A DNA stretch of 13,809 nt from UMGS1889 sp900556055 (GCA_902463265.1 CABQEV010000035.1:1-13809), one strand, 5' to 3'. Shown: positions 7,135-13,809, counted from the stretch's first letter. Translations and numbers: made by a program. The notes: a model not told the origin generated them from the sequence alone.

Positions 7135-7860
7135 TTATCTGATTATCTTGCTTAAAAATGCCTTTGTTCTTTCGTTCCGGGGATTTGTGAAGAAATGCTC
7201 CGGGGTTCCTTCTTCGAGGATCTTTCCTCCGTCAACGAAGATAACTCTGTCTGCGACTTCTCTTGCAAATCCCATCTCATGAGTAACGACTACCATTGTG
7301 AAGTTTTTCTCATGTGAAAGCTCGATCATAACATCAAGCACTTCCTGGACCATCTCGGGATCGAGAGCCGATGTCGGTTCATCAAAAAAGATGATCCTGT
7401 TCTGCATCGTGAGCGCTCTTGCAATGGCGATCCTCTGCTGCTGACCTCCGGAAAGCGATGTCGGATAGGACTGCGCCTTCGATTCAAGACCTACACGCTT
7501 TAAATACATCATCGCTGTCTGCTCAGCCTCATCACGGGGGATCTTTTTCAGCTTGATCGGTGCAAGCGTAAGATTGTCAAGTACTGTCATGTGCGGATAA
7601 AGATTGAACTGCTGGAAAACCATAGACGAGTGTATCTTGTTGATGAATGCACGCCTTTTCTTGGACATCAGGTGATTATGAATATAAACCTTGCCTGAAG
7701 TCGGTTCTTCGAGGTAGTTCATGCATCTTATCAATGTGCTTTTTCCCGATCCGCTGGGACCGATGATTACAAGCTTTTCCCCCTCCTTGACGTTAAGGTT
7801 GATGCCCTTAAGGACTTCAAGATCGCCGAAGCTTTTATGAACATCTTCAAGTCTGATCAT
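7135..7860 (-). CDS. glnQ: Polar amino acid ABC importer, ATP-binding subunit (GlnQ type)
   Basis: This is a 241-residue cytoplasmic ATPase that drives amino acid uptake. Walker A GPSGSGKST is at 34-42, the Q-loop Gln at 84, the signature LSGGQ at 136-140, Walker B IIFFDE at 156-161 and the switch His at 194, all intact. Length is exactly typical for GlnQ/HisP ATPases. It is the first gene of its operon, ahead of the binding protein and two permeases, which is one of the common orders for this family. The ATG at 7860 has a moderate ribosome site, AGGCGG, nine bases upstream. The gene symbol is a family-level name; aspartate/glutamate or cystine importers have very similar ATPases. Confidence 0.93.
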   Translation of the reverse strand: MIRLEDVHKSFGDLEVLKGINLNVKEGEKLVIIGPSGSGKSTLIRCMNYLEEPTSGKVYIHNHLMSKKRRAFINKIHSSMVFQQFNLYPHMTVLDNLTLAPIKLKKIPRDEAEQTAMMYLKRVGLESKAQSYPTSLSGGQQQRIAIARALTMQNRIIFFDEPTSALDPEMVQEVLDVMIELSHEKNFTMVVVTHEMGFAREVADRVIFVDGGKILEEGTPEHFFTNPRNERTKAFLSKIIR

Positions 7861-7921
7861 TTATTTCAACCGCCTTTCACCTGGCTGCAAGTCAGCGCTG
7901 TTTTTGTTTTCTGTGATTATC

Positions 7922-7950
7922 ATGATACACCAAGTTTTGCAAGTTGTCAA
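7922..7950 (-). promoter_or_regulatory. Promoter of the amino acid importer operon
   Basis: On the minus strand TTGACA and TATCAT are separated by exactly 17 bases. The start of transcription would fall near 7915, about 55 bases ahead of the ATPase gene. Confidence 0.85.
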
Positions 7951-7966
7951 TACGAAAATTGCAAAA
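7935..7966. promoter_or_regulatory. Candidate operator flanking the -35 of the importer promoter
   Basis: TTTTGCAA (7935-7942) and TTGCAAAA (7959-7966) are perfect complements separated by 16 bases, and the -35 TTGACA lies between them. The geometry suits a dimeric regulator that blocks polymerase, for instance in response to amino acid supply. AT-richness makes chance symmetry possible, and the protein is not identified. Confidence 0.45.
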
Positions 7967-7994
7967 TCTGACGTTTTAAAATGATATTCTTGCA

Positions 7995-8023
7995 TTTATA
8001 CAACATGGCAACGGGATATTCAA
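7995..8023 (-). promoter_or_regulatory. Second, weaker candidate minus-strand promoter
   Basis: On the minus strand TTGAAT, 17 bases, then TATAAA. It lies about 70 bases upstream of the better promoter and would give a longer leader through the inverted repeat. Its spacing is right but the match is only moderate in AT-rich DNA. Confidence 0.35.
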
Positions 8024-8140
8024 AACTTTTTGTTGCTTTTTACAGTGGACTTTTCTTGTGATAAAGCATTAGCAAAATAGCAGAGAAAATTGAATGTAAA
8101 ATAGCAATATCTTGCGTATAAAGATAAATATAAGCATATT

Positions 8141-8156
8141 TATGTGATTTCACATA
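8141..8156. promoter_or_regulatory. Candidate operator palindrome over a plus-strand -35
   Basis: TATGTGA and TCACATA form seven-base inverted arms with only two bases between them, overlapping the TTCACA -35 of the first plus-strand promoter. The half sites resemble the TGTGA/TCACA of CRP-type regulators but the spacing is too short for a normal CRP site, so another dimeric repressor is more likely. Confidence 0.4.
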
Positions 8157-8177
8157 TGAATTTGCAATTGATATAAT
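8149..8177 (+). promoter_or_regulatory. Candidate promoter 1 for the FUSC-HAD gene
   Basis: TTCACA, 17-base spacer, TATAAT (8172-8177). The -10 is perfect and the -35 differs at one base. The leader to the gene would be about 135 bases. Confidence 0.6.
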
Positions 8178-8197
8178 AAATTCTGTCATTTGATATA

Positions 8198-8226
8198 TTG
8201 ATTTTTATCTGCCGGAATGGTATTAT
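8198..8226 (+). promoter_or_regulatory. Candidate promoter 2 for the FUSC-HAD gene
   Basis: TTGATT, 17-base spacer, TATTAT (8221-8226), nearer to the gene than promoter 1. The spacing is ideal and each hexamer deviates slightly. The leader would be about 85 bases. Confidence 0.5.
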
Positions 8227-8317
8227 ATATATGTTAAGAAAGCAATTTGCTTAGATAAACGCTAAAAAGATGCTATGAATAATTATGATAAAAATATTGC
8301 AAAAGGAGAGCGATAAA

Positions 8318-9589
8318 ATGAAAAATGAACATCATATCCCGCAGATCGGAAACAGGATAATAAAATCTTCATGCAGCGTGCTTCTCTGCTATGTCATCTA
8401 CCTGCTGAGAGGACGGGGAGGGATACCGTTCTATTCGATGCTGGCGGCACTCTGGTGCATTCAGCCTTATGCGGACAAAACGCTTGCAATGGCTCTTCAG
8501 CGGACAGCAGGAACATTTATCGGCGGATCTTTCGGCTTTCTGACGATAGTTCTGGAGATATATGTTTTCCCGATATACGACACATTTGCGGGATATGTGC
8601 TTGTTGCGGCGATGATAATCCCTGTGCTGTACACGACGGTCGTGCTGAACAAGAAAAATGCATCATATTTCTCATGCGTCGTGTTCCTGTCGATAACGGT
8701 CATACATATCACGGACAGTGCGCCGCTGCTTTTTGTAATGGACAGAGTGCTTGACACATTTATAGGAATAGCCGCAGGAATAGCGGTAAATTCCGCACAT
8801 CTGCCGAGAAAAAGGATAAAGGACAGGCTTTTTGCTGCTGAGCTTGACGATATGCTTTCGCCCGTTTCGCAGGAGATGGAGCCATATTCAAGGGTAGAAC
8901 TTAACCGCATGATAGACGAGGGGCTGAAATTCACGGTCGTTACCATGCGCACGCCCGCTTCTCTGCTTAAGCCGCTTTCGGACGTTCATATGAATATGCC
9001 TGTTGTTGTCATGAACGGTGCAGCGCTTTATGATATAAAGGAAAACACCTATATCAAGGCATATGTCATATCGCACGATACATGCGAAAAGGTGCGCGGG
9101 ATAATAAATTCCGAGGGCATAAACTGTTTCACGAACGCTCTCTGTGATGACAGCCTGATGATATATTACGACAAGGTGGAAAATGAAGCGGAGAAGTCGA
9201 TATACAGCACACTGAAAAGATCTCCGCACAGAAATTATGTCAGCCGTCCCGCACCGTCCGAGGACAGGGTGATCTATCTTATGGCTGTGGACAGAACGGA
9301 CAGGATCGAGGCTCTGCGCAGGAAGCTGGAGGAAAATGCGGAGGCATCTCTGCTGAAAATCATAAGCTATCCGTCAGACGATTACAAGGGGTACAGCTAT
9401 ATAAAGATATACAATAAAAATGCGTCAAAGAAAAATATGATAGAATATCTCGTAAGCGAATATTCGGCAGGCGGAGTAGTGATGGTCGGAACACATGACG
9501 GCGACAGCGTTCATGCGGACGGAAACAGCTTCAATCGTATCGTAAAAGCACTCAAAAAGAGCTTTGAGCCTATCTCTTTTGCGAAATAA
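8318..9589 (+). CDS. FUSC/aromatic-acid-exporter-like membrane domain fused to a degenerate Cof-type HAD domain
   Basis: This 423-residue protein has two parts. Residues about 12-160 contain roughly five or six hydrophobic segments. IIKSSCSVLLCYVIYLL (14-30) and QRTAGTFIGG (61-70) match the FUSC/ArAE exporter fold in which a Lys-containing first helix and an RxxGT motif recur. Residues about 168-423 align with Cof-type HAD phosphatases, for example MPVVVMNGAALYD (227-239) for the usual 'pvitxNGaxiyd'. The catalytic set is damaged: the DxD nucleophile motif appears as E175-L-D177, the motif II Thr209 and a motif III Lys (371 or 372) remain, and the final GDxxND appears as G391-THDG-D396. A ligand-binding or regulatory pseudo-enzyme is therefore likely. 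The ATG at 8318 follows AAAGGAG; an earlier ATG at 8285 would put that site inside the gene. Function and substrate are unknown. Confidence 0.85.
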   Translation: MKNEHHIPQIGNRIIKSSCSVLLCYVIYLLRGRGGIPFYSMLAALWCIQPYADKTLAMALQRTAGTFIGGSFGFLTIVLEIYVFPIYDTFAGYVLVAAMIIPVLYTTVVLNKKNASYFSCVVFLSITVIHITDSAPLLFVMDRVLDTFIGIAAGIAVNSAHLPRKRIKDRLFAAELDDMLSPVSQEMEPYSRVELNRMIDEGLKFTVVTMRTPASLLKPLSDVHMNMPVVVMNGAALYDIKENTYIKAYVISHDTCEKVRGIINSEGINCFTNALCDDSLMIYYDKVENEAEKSIYSTLKRSPHRNYVSRPAPSEDRVIYLMAVDRTDRIEALRRKLEENAEASLLKIISYPSDDYKGYSYIKIYNKNASKKNMIEYLVSEYSAGGVVMVGTHDGDSVHADGNSFNRIVKALKKSFEPISFAK

Positions 9590-9641
9590 AGCGAATACGG
9601 CAAAAACGCACAAATATTTACAAAATATATTCTGTCTTTCG

Positions 9642-9670
9642 TTGACATTGCAGTATAAAAGTGCTATAAT
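9642..9670 (+). promoter_or_regulatory. Perfect consensus promoter of the potABCD operon
   Basis: TTGACA, a 17-base spacer and TATAAT (9665-9670) match the vegetative consensus exactly. Transcription should begin near 9677. The FUSC-HAD gene ends only 52 bases upstream with no visible terminator, so read-through into this operon is possible too. Confidence 0.92.
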
Positions 9671-9776
9671 CAATCCTGCTATGCATTTTTATGGCAGATA
9701 CACGGAGATAATGCCGCATTTCAACGAAAAAGCGGCGCCTTTCTTCATAAAAATATTGTGGAAGGTCGGGGTCATA

Positions 9777-10820
9777 TTGGAGAATATCGTAAATCTGAAG
9801 GATATCGAGGTCGTTTTTGAGGACGGGGAACGTATCCTCAAAAAGATAAGCCTTGATATAAAGGACAAGGAGTTCGTTACGTTTCTCGGTCCCTCGGGCT
9901 GCGGAAAGACAACGACGCTCAGGATAATCGGCGGATTTCTTGAGCCAACAAGCGGAGATGTTTTCTTTGAGGGGAAGAGGATAAACGGTCTGCCGCCTTA
10001 CAAAAGAAACGTCAATACCGTGTTTCAGCGTTATGCGCTTTTCCCGCACCTTAATGTTTACGAGAACATTGCATTCGGTCTGAGAGTAAAGAAGCTGCCC
10101 GATAAAGAGGTGGTAAAGCGTGTCGGCGAGATGCTGGAGCTTGTCAACCTCAAGGGATTTGAAAAGCGTTCTGTCAGCCGTCTTTCGGGAGGTCAGCAGC
10201 AGCGTGTTGCGATCGCAAGGGCGCTTGTAAACCGTCCCAAGGTGCTTCTTCTCGATGAACCGCTCGGCGCACTTGACCTGAAGCTCAGGAAGGAAATGCA
10301 GACTGAGCTGCGAAAGATACAGCAGGCACTGGAGCTTACTTTTGTTTATGTCACACACGATCAGGAGGAAGCTCTGACGATGAGCGATACCGTTGTTGTC
10401 ATGAACAACGGAAATATCCAGCAGATAGGATCTCCGACAGATATATACAATGAACCTGTGAATGCTTTCGTTGCTGACTTTATCGGCGAGAGCAACATTA
10501 TAAACGGTGTGATGCCCGAGGACTGCGTTGCCGAGTTTTCGGGACATCGCTTTGAGTGCGTTGACAAGGGCTTTGCGAAAAATGAAAAGGTCGATGTTGT
10601 TATCCGTCCCGAGGATATAAAGATAGTTCCGCCTGAAAATGCAAAGCTTACGGGCATCGTTGAATCCGTAGTTTTCAAGGGCGTTCACTATGAAATGACA
10701 GTTGACGGAATGGAGCATAAGTGGATAATCCATTCAACGCTGCATGAACCTGTGGGAACGATGATAGGCATGGATATTGCGCCGTTCGATATCCATATAA
10801 TGAAAAAAAGCGAGGAATAA
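9777..10820 (+). CDS. potA: Spermidine/putrescine ABC importer, ATP-binding subunit
   Basis: This is a 347-residue cytoplasmic ATPase that powers polyamine uptake. Walker A GPSGCGKTT is at 38-46, the Q-loop Gln84 is followed by RYALFPH, the signature LSGGQ is at 136-140, Walker B VLLLDE at 156-161 and the switch His at 194. The C-terminal third (about 270-345) is the TOBE regulatory domain with VVIRPEDI. All motifs are intact and the length is normal. The chosen start is TTG at 9777, after GGGG, because the protein then begins MENIVNLKDI as PotA proteins do. In-frame ATGs at 9711 (GGAG close by) and 9681 would add 22 or 32 residues that do not look like the family. First gene of potABCD. Confidence 0.92.
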   Translation: MENIVNLKDIEVVFEDGERILKKISLDIKDKEFVTFLGPSGCGKTTTLRIIGGFLEPTSGDVFFEGKRINGLPPYKRNVNTVFQRYALFPHLNVYENIAFGLRVKKLPDKEVVKRVGEMLELVNLKGFEKRSVSRLSGGQQQRVAIARALVNRPKVLLLDEPLGALDLKLRKEMQTELRKIQQALELTFVYVTHDQEEALTMSDTVVVMNNGNIQQIGSPTDIYNEPVNAFVADFIGESNIINGVMPEDCVAEFSGHRFECVDKGFAKNEKVDVVIRPEDIKIVPPENAKLTGIVESVVFKGVHYEMTVDGMEHKWIIHSTLHEPVGTMIGMDIAPFDIHIMKKSEE

Positions 10821-10824
10821 GGAA

Positions 10825-11631
10825 ATGAAAACAAAATGGGTCTCGGCTCCGTACCTTGTATGGATGACCGTTTTTATTGCCGTTCCTCTGCTTATGATCG
10901 CAGTTTTTGCGTTCACGACAAATGACGGCGCATTCACGATAAAAAATATCCAGGATGTCGGACAGTATGCTAATATCTTCTTCCGTTCGATATGGCTTTC
11001 GGTCATTGCAACGGCTATCTGCCTTGTTGTGTCATATCCCGTGTCATTCATTCTGTCGCGCATGGAAAAGCACAAGCAGGCGACTATGCTTATGATAGTT
11101 ATGCTGCCGATGTGGATGAACTTTCTTCTCAGAACATACGCATGGATGACGCTCCTCGGCAACAACGGCGTTATAAACTATCTGCTCGGGCTTATAGGCT
11201 TAGGTCCGTTCAAGCTGATAAATACGTCGGGTGCAGTCGTTCTCGGAATGGTTTACAACTATCTGCCGTTTATGATACTGCCGCTTTATTCGGTCATGGT
11301 GAAGATAGACAAAAGCGTGATCGAAGCTGCGTCCGACCTTGGCTGCAGCGGCATATCTACGCTTTTCCGTGTTATAGTTCCGCTGAGTCTGCCCGGAATA
11401 ACCTCTGGTATCACAATGGTTTTTGTTCCTGCCATCTCAACGTTCATAATTTCAAGAATGCTGGGCGGCGGTTCAAACCTGCTGATAGGCGACCTTATTG
11501 AGATGCAGTTCCTCGGAAATGCCTATAATCCGCATCTCGGAGCGGCGATCTCGCTCGTTCTCATGGTCATAATCCTTGTTATAATGACCGTCATGAATCA
11601 GTTCAGCCCTGACGATCAGGTGCTTATTTAA
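10825..11631 (+). CDS. potB: Spermidine/putrescine ABC importer, permease subunit PotB
   Basis: This is a 268-residue membrane permease with about six helices, one of the two that form the polyamine channel. The N-terminus has the typical APYLVWMTVFIAVPLL helix. LRTYAWMTLLGNNGVIN and the EAA loop EAASDLGCSG with the following FRVIVPLSLPG match PotB. It starts four bases after the potA stop, with GAGG nine bases ahead of the ATG. Length is close to normal. Confidence 0.93.
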   Translation: MKTKWVSAPYLVWMTVFIAVPLLMIAVFAFTTNDGAFTIKNIQDVGQYANIFFRSIWLSVIATAICLVVSYPVSFILSRMEKHKQATMLMIVMLPMWMNFLLRTYAWMTLLGNNGVINYLLGLIGLGPFKLINTSGAVVLGMVYNYLPFMILPLYSVMVKIDKSVIEAASDLGCSGISTLFRVIVPLSLPGITSGITMVFVPAISTFIISRMLGGGSNLLIGDLIEMQFLGNAYNPHLGAAISLVLMVIILVIMTVMNQFSPDDQVLI

Positions 11632-11644
11632 GGGAGGGGATAAA

Positions 11645-12436
11645 ATGAAGAAGCTCGGAAAGGTCTATCTTGCGCTTGTAATGTTTTTTCTCTATGTCCC
11701 GATATTTGTGCTGATCGTTTTTTCATTCAATGAATCAAAAAGCCGAAGCGTTTTCAGCGGATTTACTCTTGACTGGTACAGAAAGCTGTTTCAGAATGAG
11801 ATCATAATATCCTCGCTGATAAACACGCTTATCATCGCCGTTCTTGCAAGCGTTATCTCAACGGTGCTGGGAACGCTCGCAGCCATCGGCATAAACGGAA
11901 TGAAAAAGATCCCGAAGGCTGTTGTCATGAACATAACGAATATGCCTATAATAAATCCTGAGATCGTTACAGGCGTTTCGCTGATGCTTCTGTTCGTGTT
12001 CTTTGCGGCGAGAATGAACCTTGAATTCGGCTTTGTGACGCTGCTTATCGCACATATCACGTTCGATGTGCCGTATGTTATCCTGAACATCATGCCGAAA
12101 TTCAGGCAGATGGATCCGCATCTTTACGAGGCTGCGCAGGATCTCGGATGCAGTCCGTACAAGGCGTTTATGAAGGTCGTTCTGCCTGAGATAATGCCGG
12201 GAGTTGTAAGCGGATTTCTTATGGCATTCACATATTCGCTCGATGACTTTGTTATCAGCTATTTCACAAGCGGATCGTCCTCGCAGACACTTCCCGTCAC
12301 GATATATTCGATGACAAGAAGAAAGGTATCACCCGAAATCAATGCGCTTTCTACGATAATATTTGCCGTTGTCGTTATCATTCTTATCGTAAAGAATGTT
12401 ATCGAGATAAGGCAGATGAAGAAAAAGGAGGCATGA
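11645..12436 (+). CDS. potC: Spermidine/putrescine ABC importer, permease subunit PotC
   Basis: This is a 263-residue membrane permease and the partner of PotB. It opens with a helix ending YVPIFVLIVFSFNES, followed by the Trp-Tyr segment (TLDWYRKLF) typical of PotC. The EAA loop EAAQDLGCSPYKAF followed by VVLPEIMPG and the SLDDFVISYF motif near the C-terminus are diagnostic. A strong ribosome site, GGGAGGGG, precedes the ATG. Its stop overlaps the first in-frame ATG of potD by four bases (ATGA), linking the two genes. Confidence 0.94.
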   Translation: MKKLGKVYLALVMFFLYVPIFVLIVFSFNESKSRSVFSGFTLDWYRKLFQNEIIISSLINTLIIAVLASVISTVLGTLAAIGINGMKKIPKAVVMNITNMPIINPEIVTGVSLMLLFVFFAARMNLEFGFVTLLIAHITFDVPYVILNIMPKFRQMDPHLYEAAQDLGCSPYKAFMKVVLPEIMPGVVSGFLMAFTYSLDDFVISYFTSGSSSQTLPVTIYSMTRRKVSPEINALSTIIFAVVVIILIVKNVIEIRQMKKKEA

Positions 12437-12438
12437 AC

Positions 12439-13710
12439 ATGAAGAAATATTTCCCGATCGCAGCATTGGCGCTTGCTGCCGCAATGCTCTGTTCATGCGC
12501 TGCCGAGCCTGCCGAAGAGGGCGCTGCCGATGAGGAAGAGGCAGCCGAGGCGCAGACCCTGACCGTCGCCGATCCCGATTATTACACACGCTTCAAAGGG
12601 CAGAACATCTCAATAAACGTCTACAACTGGGGCGAATACATCTGCACGGGCGCAGACGAGGGAACACTCAACGTAAATGCCGAATTTACGGCACTTACGG
12701 GCATAAAAGTGAATTACACGAACTATGCGACGAATGAGGAGCTTTACGCAAAGCTGAAGGGCGGCGGAGCGTCCTATGACATAATAATCCCCTCGGATTA
12801 TATGATAAACAAGATGATAAAGGAAAAGATGATACAGAAGCTGGATTATGACAATATCCCGAACTTTGAATATATAATGTCCAATTTCCGCAATCTTGAA
12901 TATGATCCCGAAAATGAGTATTCGGTGCCGTACACATGGGGAACAGTCGGCATTATTTACGATGAAACGATGATAGATATCCCGCCGGGGGAAATAGACT
13001 GGGACATTCTCTGGAATGAGGATTATCTCGACAACATACTGATGTTTGATAACCCGCGTGATGCATTTGCCATTGCGGAGATAAAATGCGGATATTCGCT
13101 CAATACCGAGGACAGTGAGGAGCTTACAAAGGCGGCGGATGAGCTGAAAGCGCAGAAGCGTATAGTTCAGGCATATGTCATGGACGAGATCTTCGACAAA
13201 ATGAGCGCAGGTGATGCTCTGATAGCACCGTATTACGCAGGCGATGCGCTTACCATAATGGAGGAAAACGATTCGCTGAACTTTGTGGTTCCGAAAAGCG
13301 GCACGAATCTTTTCGTTGATGCAATGTGCATTCCGACATCTTCAAAGCAGAAGGAAGCCGCCGAAATGTATATAAACTTCATGTGCGAGCCTGATATTGC
13401 ATATGCGAACATTGACTACATCTGCTATTCAACGCCCCATTCTGCGGCATTTGATATGCTTGATGAGGAGGTAAGCTCCAATCCCGTGTCATATCCCGAT
13501 CAGGATTTCATTGCGGAAAAGACAACGGTTTTCGTAAATCTCTCCGATGAGGCAAATCTCGAGATGCAGACCCTCTGGACGGAGATGAAATCCGCTGAGG
13601 ATGAGAATGCGAACACATGGATAATGCCCGCATTTCTTATTGCCTGCATTGTTTTTATGATAGCGGTACAGGTACGGAGATATATAAAGAACAAAAAGGA
13701 TATATTCTGA
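12439..13710 (+). CDS. potD: Spermidine/putrescine-binding lipoprotein PotD with extra C-terminal membrane helix
   Basis: This 423-residue polyamine-binding protein is longer than the usual 340-360. A signal peptide ends in the lipobox LCSC, so Cys20 should be lipidated. An acidic, alanine-rich linker (21-40) leads to the binding domain with YNWGEY (62-67), SYDIIIPSDY (112-121), PYTWGTVGIIYD (164-175), FDNPRDAF (203-210), YYAGDA (265-270) and FVDAMCIP (292-299), all PotD landmarks. Near the end a hydrophobic stretch (about 393-411) followed by RRYIKNKK looks like a membrane anchor with an inside-positive tail. The ATG at 12439 is preferred to 12433 because AGGAGG is seven bases ahead of the former and one base ahead of the latter. 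Last gene of potABCD, followed by a strong terminator. Confidence 0.94.
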   Translation: MKKYFPIAALALAAAMLCSCAAEPAEEGAADEEEAAEAQTLTVADPDYYTRFKGQNISINVYNWGEYICTGADEGTLNVNAEFTALTGIKVNYTNYATNEELYAKLKGGGASYDIIIPSDYMINKMIKEKMIQKLDYDNIPNFEYIMSNFRNLEYDPENEYSVPYTWGTVGIIYDETMIDIPPGEIDWDILWNEDYLDNILMFDNPRDAFAIAEIKCGYSLNTEDSEELTKAADELKAQKRIVQAYVMDEIFDKMSAGDALIAPYYAGDALTIMEENDSLNFVVPKSGTNLFVDAMCIPTSSKQKEAAEMYINFMCEPDIAYANIDYICYSTPHSAAFDMLDEEVSSNPVSYPDQDFIAEKTTVFVNLSDEANLEMQTLWTEMKSAEDENANTWIMPAFLIACIVFMIAVQVRRYIKNKKDIF

Positions 13711-13716
13711 CAAACA

Positions 13717-13753
13717 AAAACGGTGTGCAGCTCACATAGCCGCACACCGTTTT
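13717..13753 (+). terminator. Intrinsic terminator of potABCD
   Basis: A 12-bp perfect stem (AAAACGGTGTGC at 13717-13728 and its complement at 13742-13753) with a 13-base loop begins six bases after the potD stop. The right arm ends in TTTT. Because the left arm begins with A residues it would act in both directions. Confidence 0.92.
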
Positions 13754-13754
13754 C

Positions 13755-13809
13755 TTATAATAAAAACCATTAGAATTATGGAGAAGAAATCGCCGCAAAA
13801 GCTTTGATA
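13755..13809 (+). repeat. Interspersed 55-bp repeat, copy B (runs to window edge)
   Basis: This matches 3213-3267 at 52 of 55 positions in the same orientation, beginning two bases after the potD terminator stem. Only the left half is visible; the right arm of the expected palindrome would lie beyond the window. No gene start follows it on the minus strand here, so it is not simply a gene leader. Confidence 0.85.

Larger units (their letters stand above)
7861..8317. other. Divergent AT-rich intergenic control region
   Basis: This 457-base non-coding stretch separates the amino acid importer operon (minus) from the FUSC-HAD gene (plus). It holds one strong and one weaker candidate minus-strand promoter, two candidate plus-strand promoters and two inverted repeats that overlap -35 elements. 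No open frame with a ribosome site and no RNA gene was recognised in it. The plus-strand leader after 8226 is AT-rich and ends with AAAGGAG ahead of the gene start. Confidence 0.6.

Noticed and set aside
8141..8156. CRP binding site
   Set aside because: The TGTGA/TCACA half sites are separated by two bases instead of six, so I kept it only as a generic operator-like palindrome.
7861..8317. Small RNA gene or tRNA in the large intergenic region
   Set aside because: I find promoter elements and inverted repeats but no cloverleaf, no terminator hairpin with T-run, and no conserved RNA feature that I recognise.
9671..9776. Riboswitch ahead of potABCD
   Set aside because: The only structure I find is a five-pair hairpin; nothing resembles a known riboswitch class, and the region is also an open frame.
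9618..10733. A 371-codon open frame on the minus strand antisense to potA
   Set aside because: It covers potA, whose ABC motifs are unmistakable. The antisense product has no recognisable domain and looks like a product of codon bias.
13500..13745. Short minus-strand open frames over the end of potD
   Set aside because: They overlap potD and its terminator and show no ribosome site or domain.

Overview
The window looks like a Gram-positive, low-to-moderate GC Clostridia chromosome, most likely a gut or rumen Ruminococcus or related Oscillospiraceae. The reasons are lipoprotein-type binding proteins with no sign of an outer membrane, AGGAGG-type ribosome binding sites, consensus sigma-A promoters, heavy use of the ATA isoleucine codon, and a MATE/AraC/esterase cassette typical of carbohydrate-using anaerobes. 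This placement is inference from sequence style, not a database result. I see no rRNA, tRNA, CRISPR array, transposase or phage gene.

Layout. (1) 89-3208, minus strand: a tight three-gene operon of MATE exporter, AraC regulator and alpha/beta esterase. The genes overlap or nearly abut, and an 80-bp imperfect palindrome lies in the 5' leader. (2) 3425-4401, minus: a stand-alone PHP-family histidinol-phosphatase-like gene with its own consensus promoter and strong terminator. (3) 4471-7950, minus: a polar amino acid ABC importer operon in the order ATPase, binding lipoprotein, permease, permease. It has a strong promoter inside an inverted repeat, and large hairpins just after the binding-protein gene. 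(4) 7861-8317: a divergent AT-rich control region. (5) 8318-9589, plus: an unusual membrane protein that joins a FUSC/aromatic-acid-exporter-like membrane domain to a Cof-type HAD domain with degenerate catalytic motifs. (6) 9642-13753, plus: a complete potABCD polyamine importer operon with a perfect consensus promoter and a strong terminator. Its PotD has a predicted C-terminal membrane helix as well as a lipobox.

How it works together. The window is a transport neighbourhood: one amino acid importer, one polyamine importer, one drug/metabolite exporter under a probable local AraC regulator, and one novel-looking exporter-like fusion lying between the two importers. The most interesting items are the FUSC/pseudo-HAD fusion, the interspersed 55-bp repeat (3213-3267 and 13755-13809, 52 of 55 identical) that forms half of the palindrome, the doubly anchored PotD, and the mutually exclusive hairpins between the amino acid binding-protein gene and its permeases.
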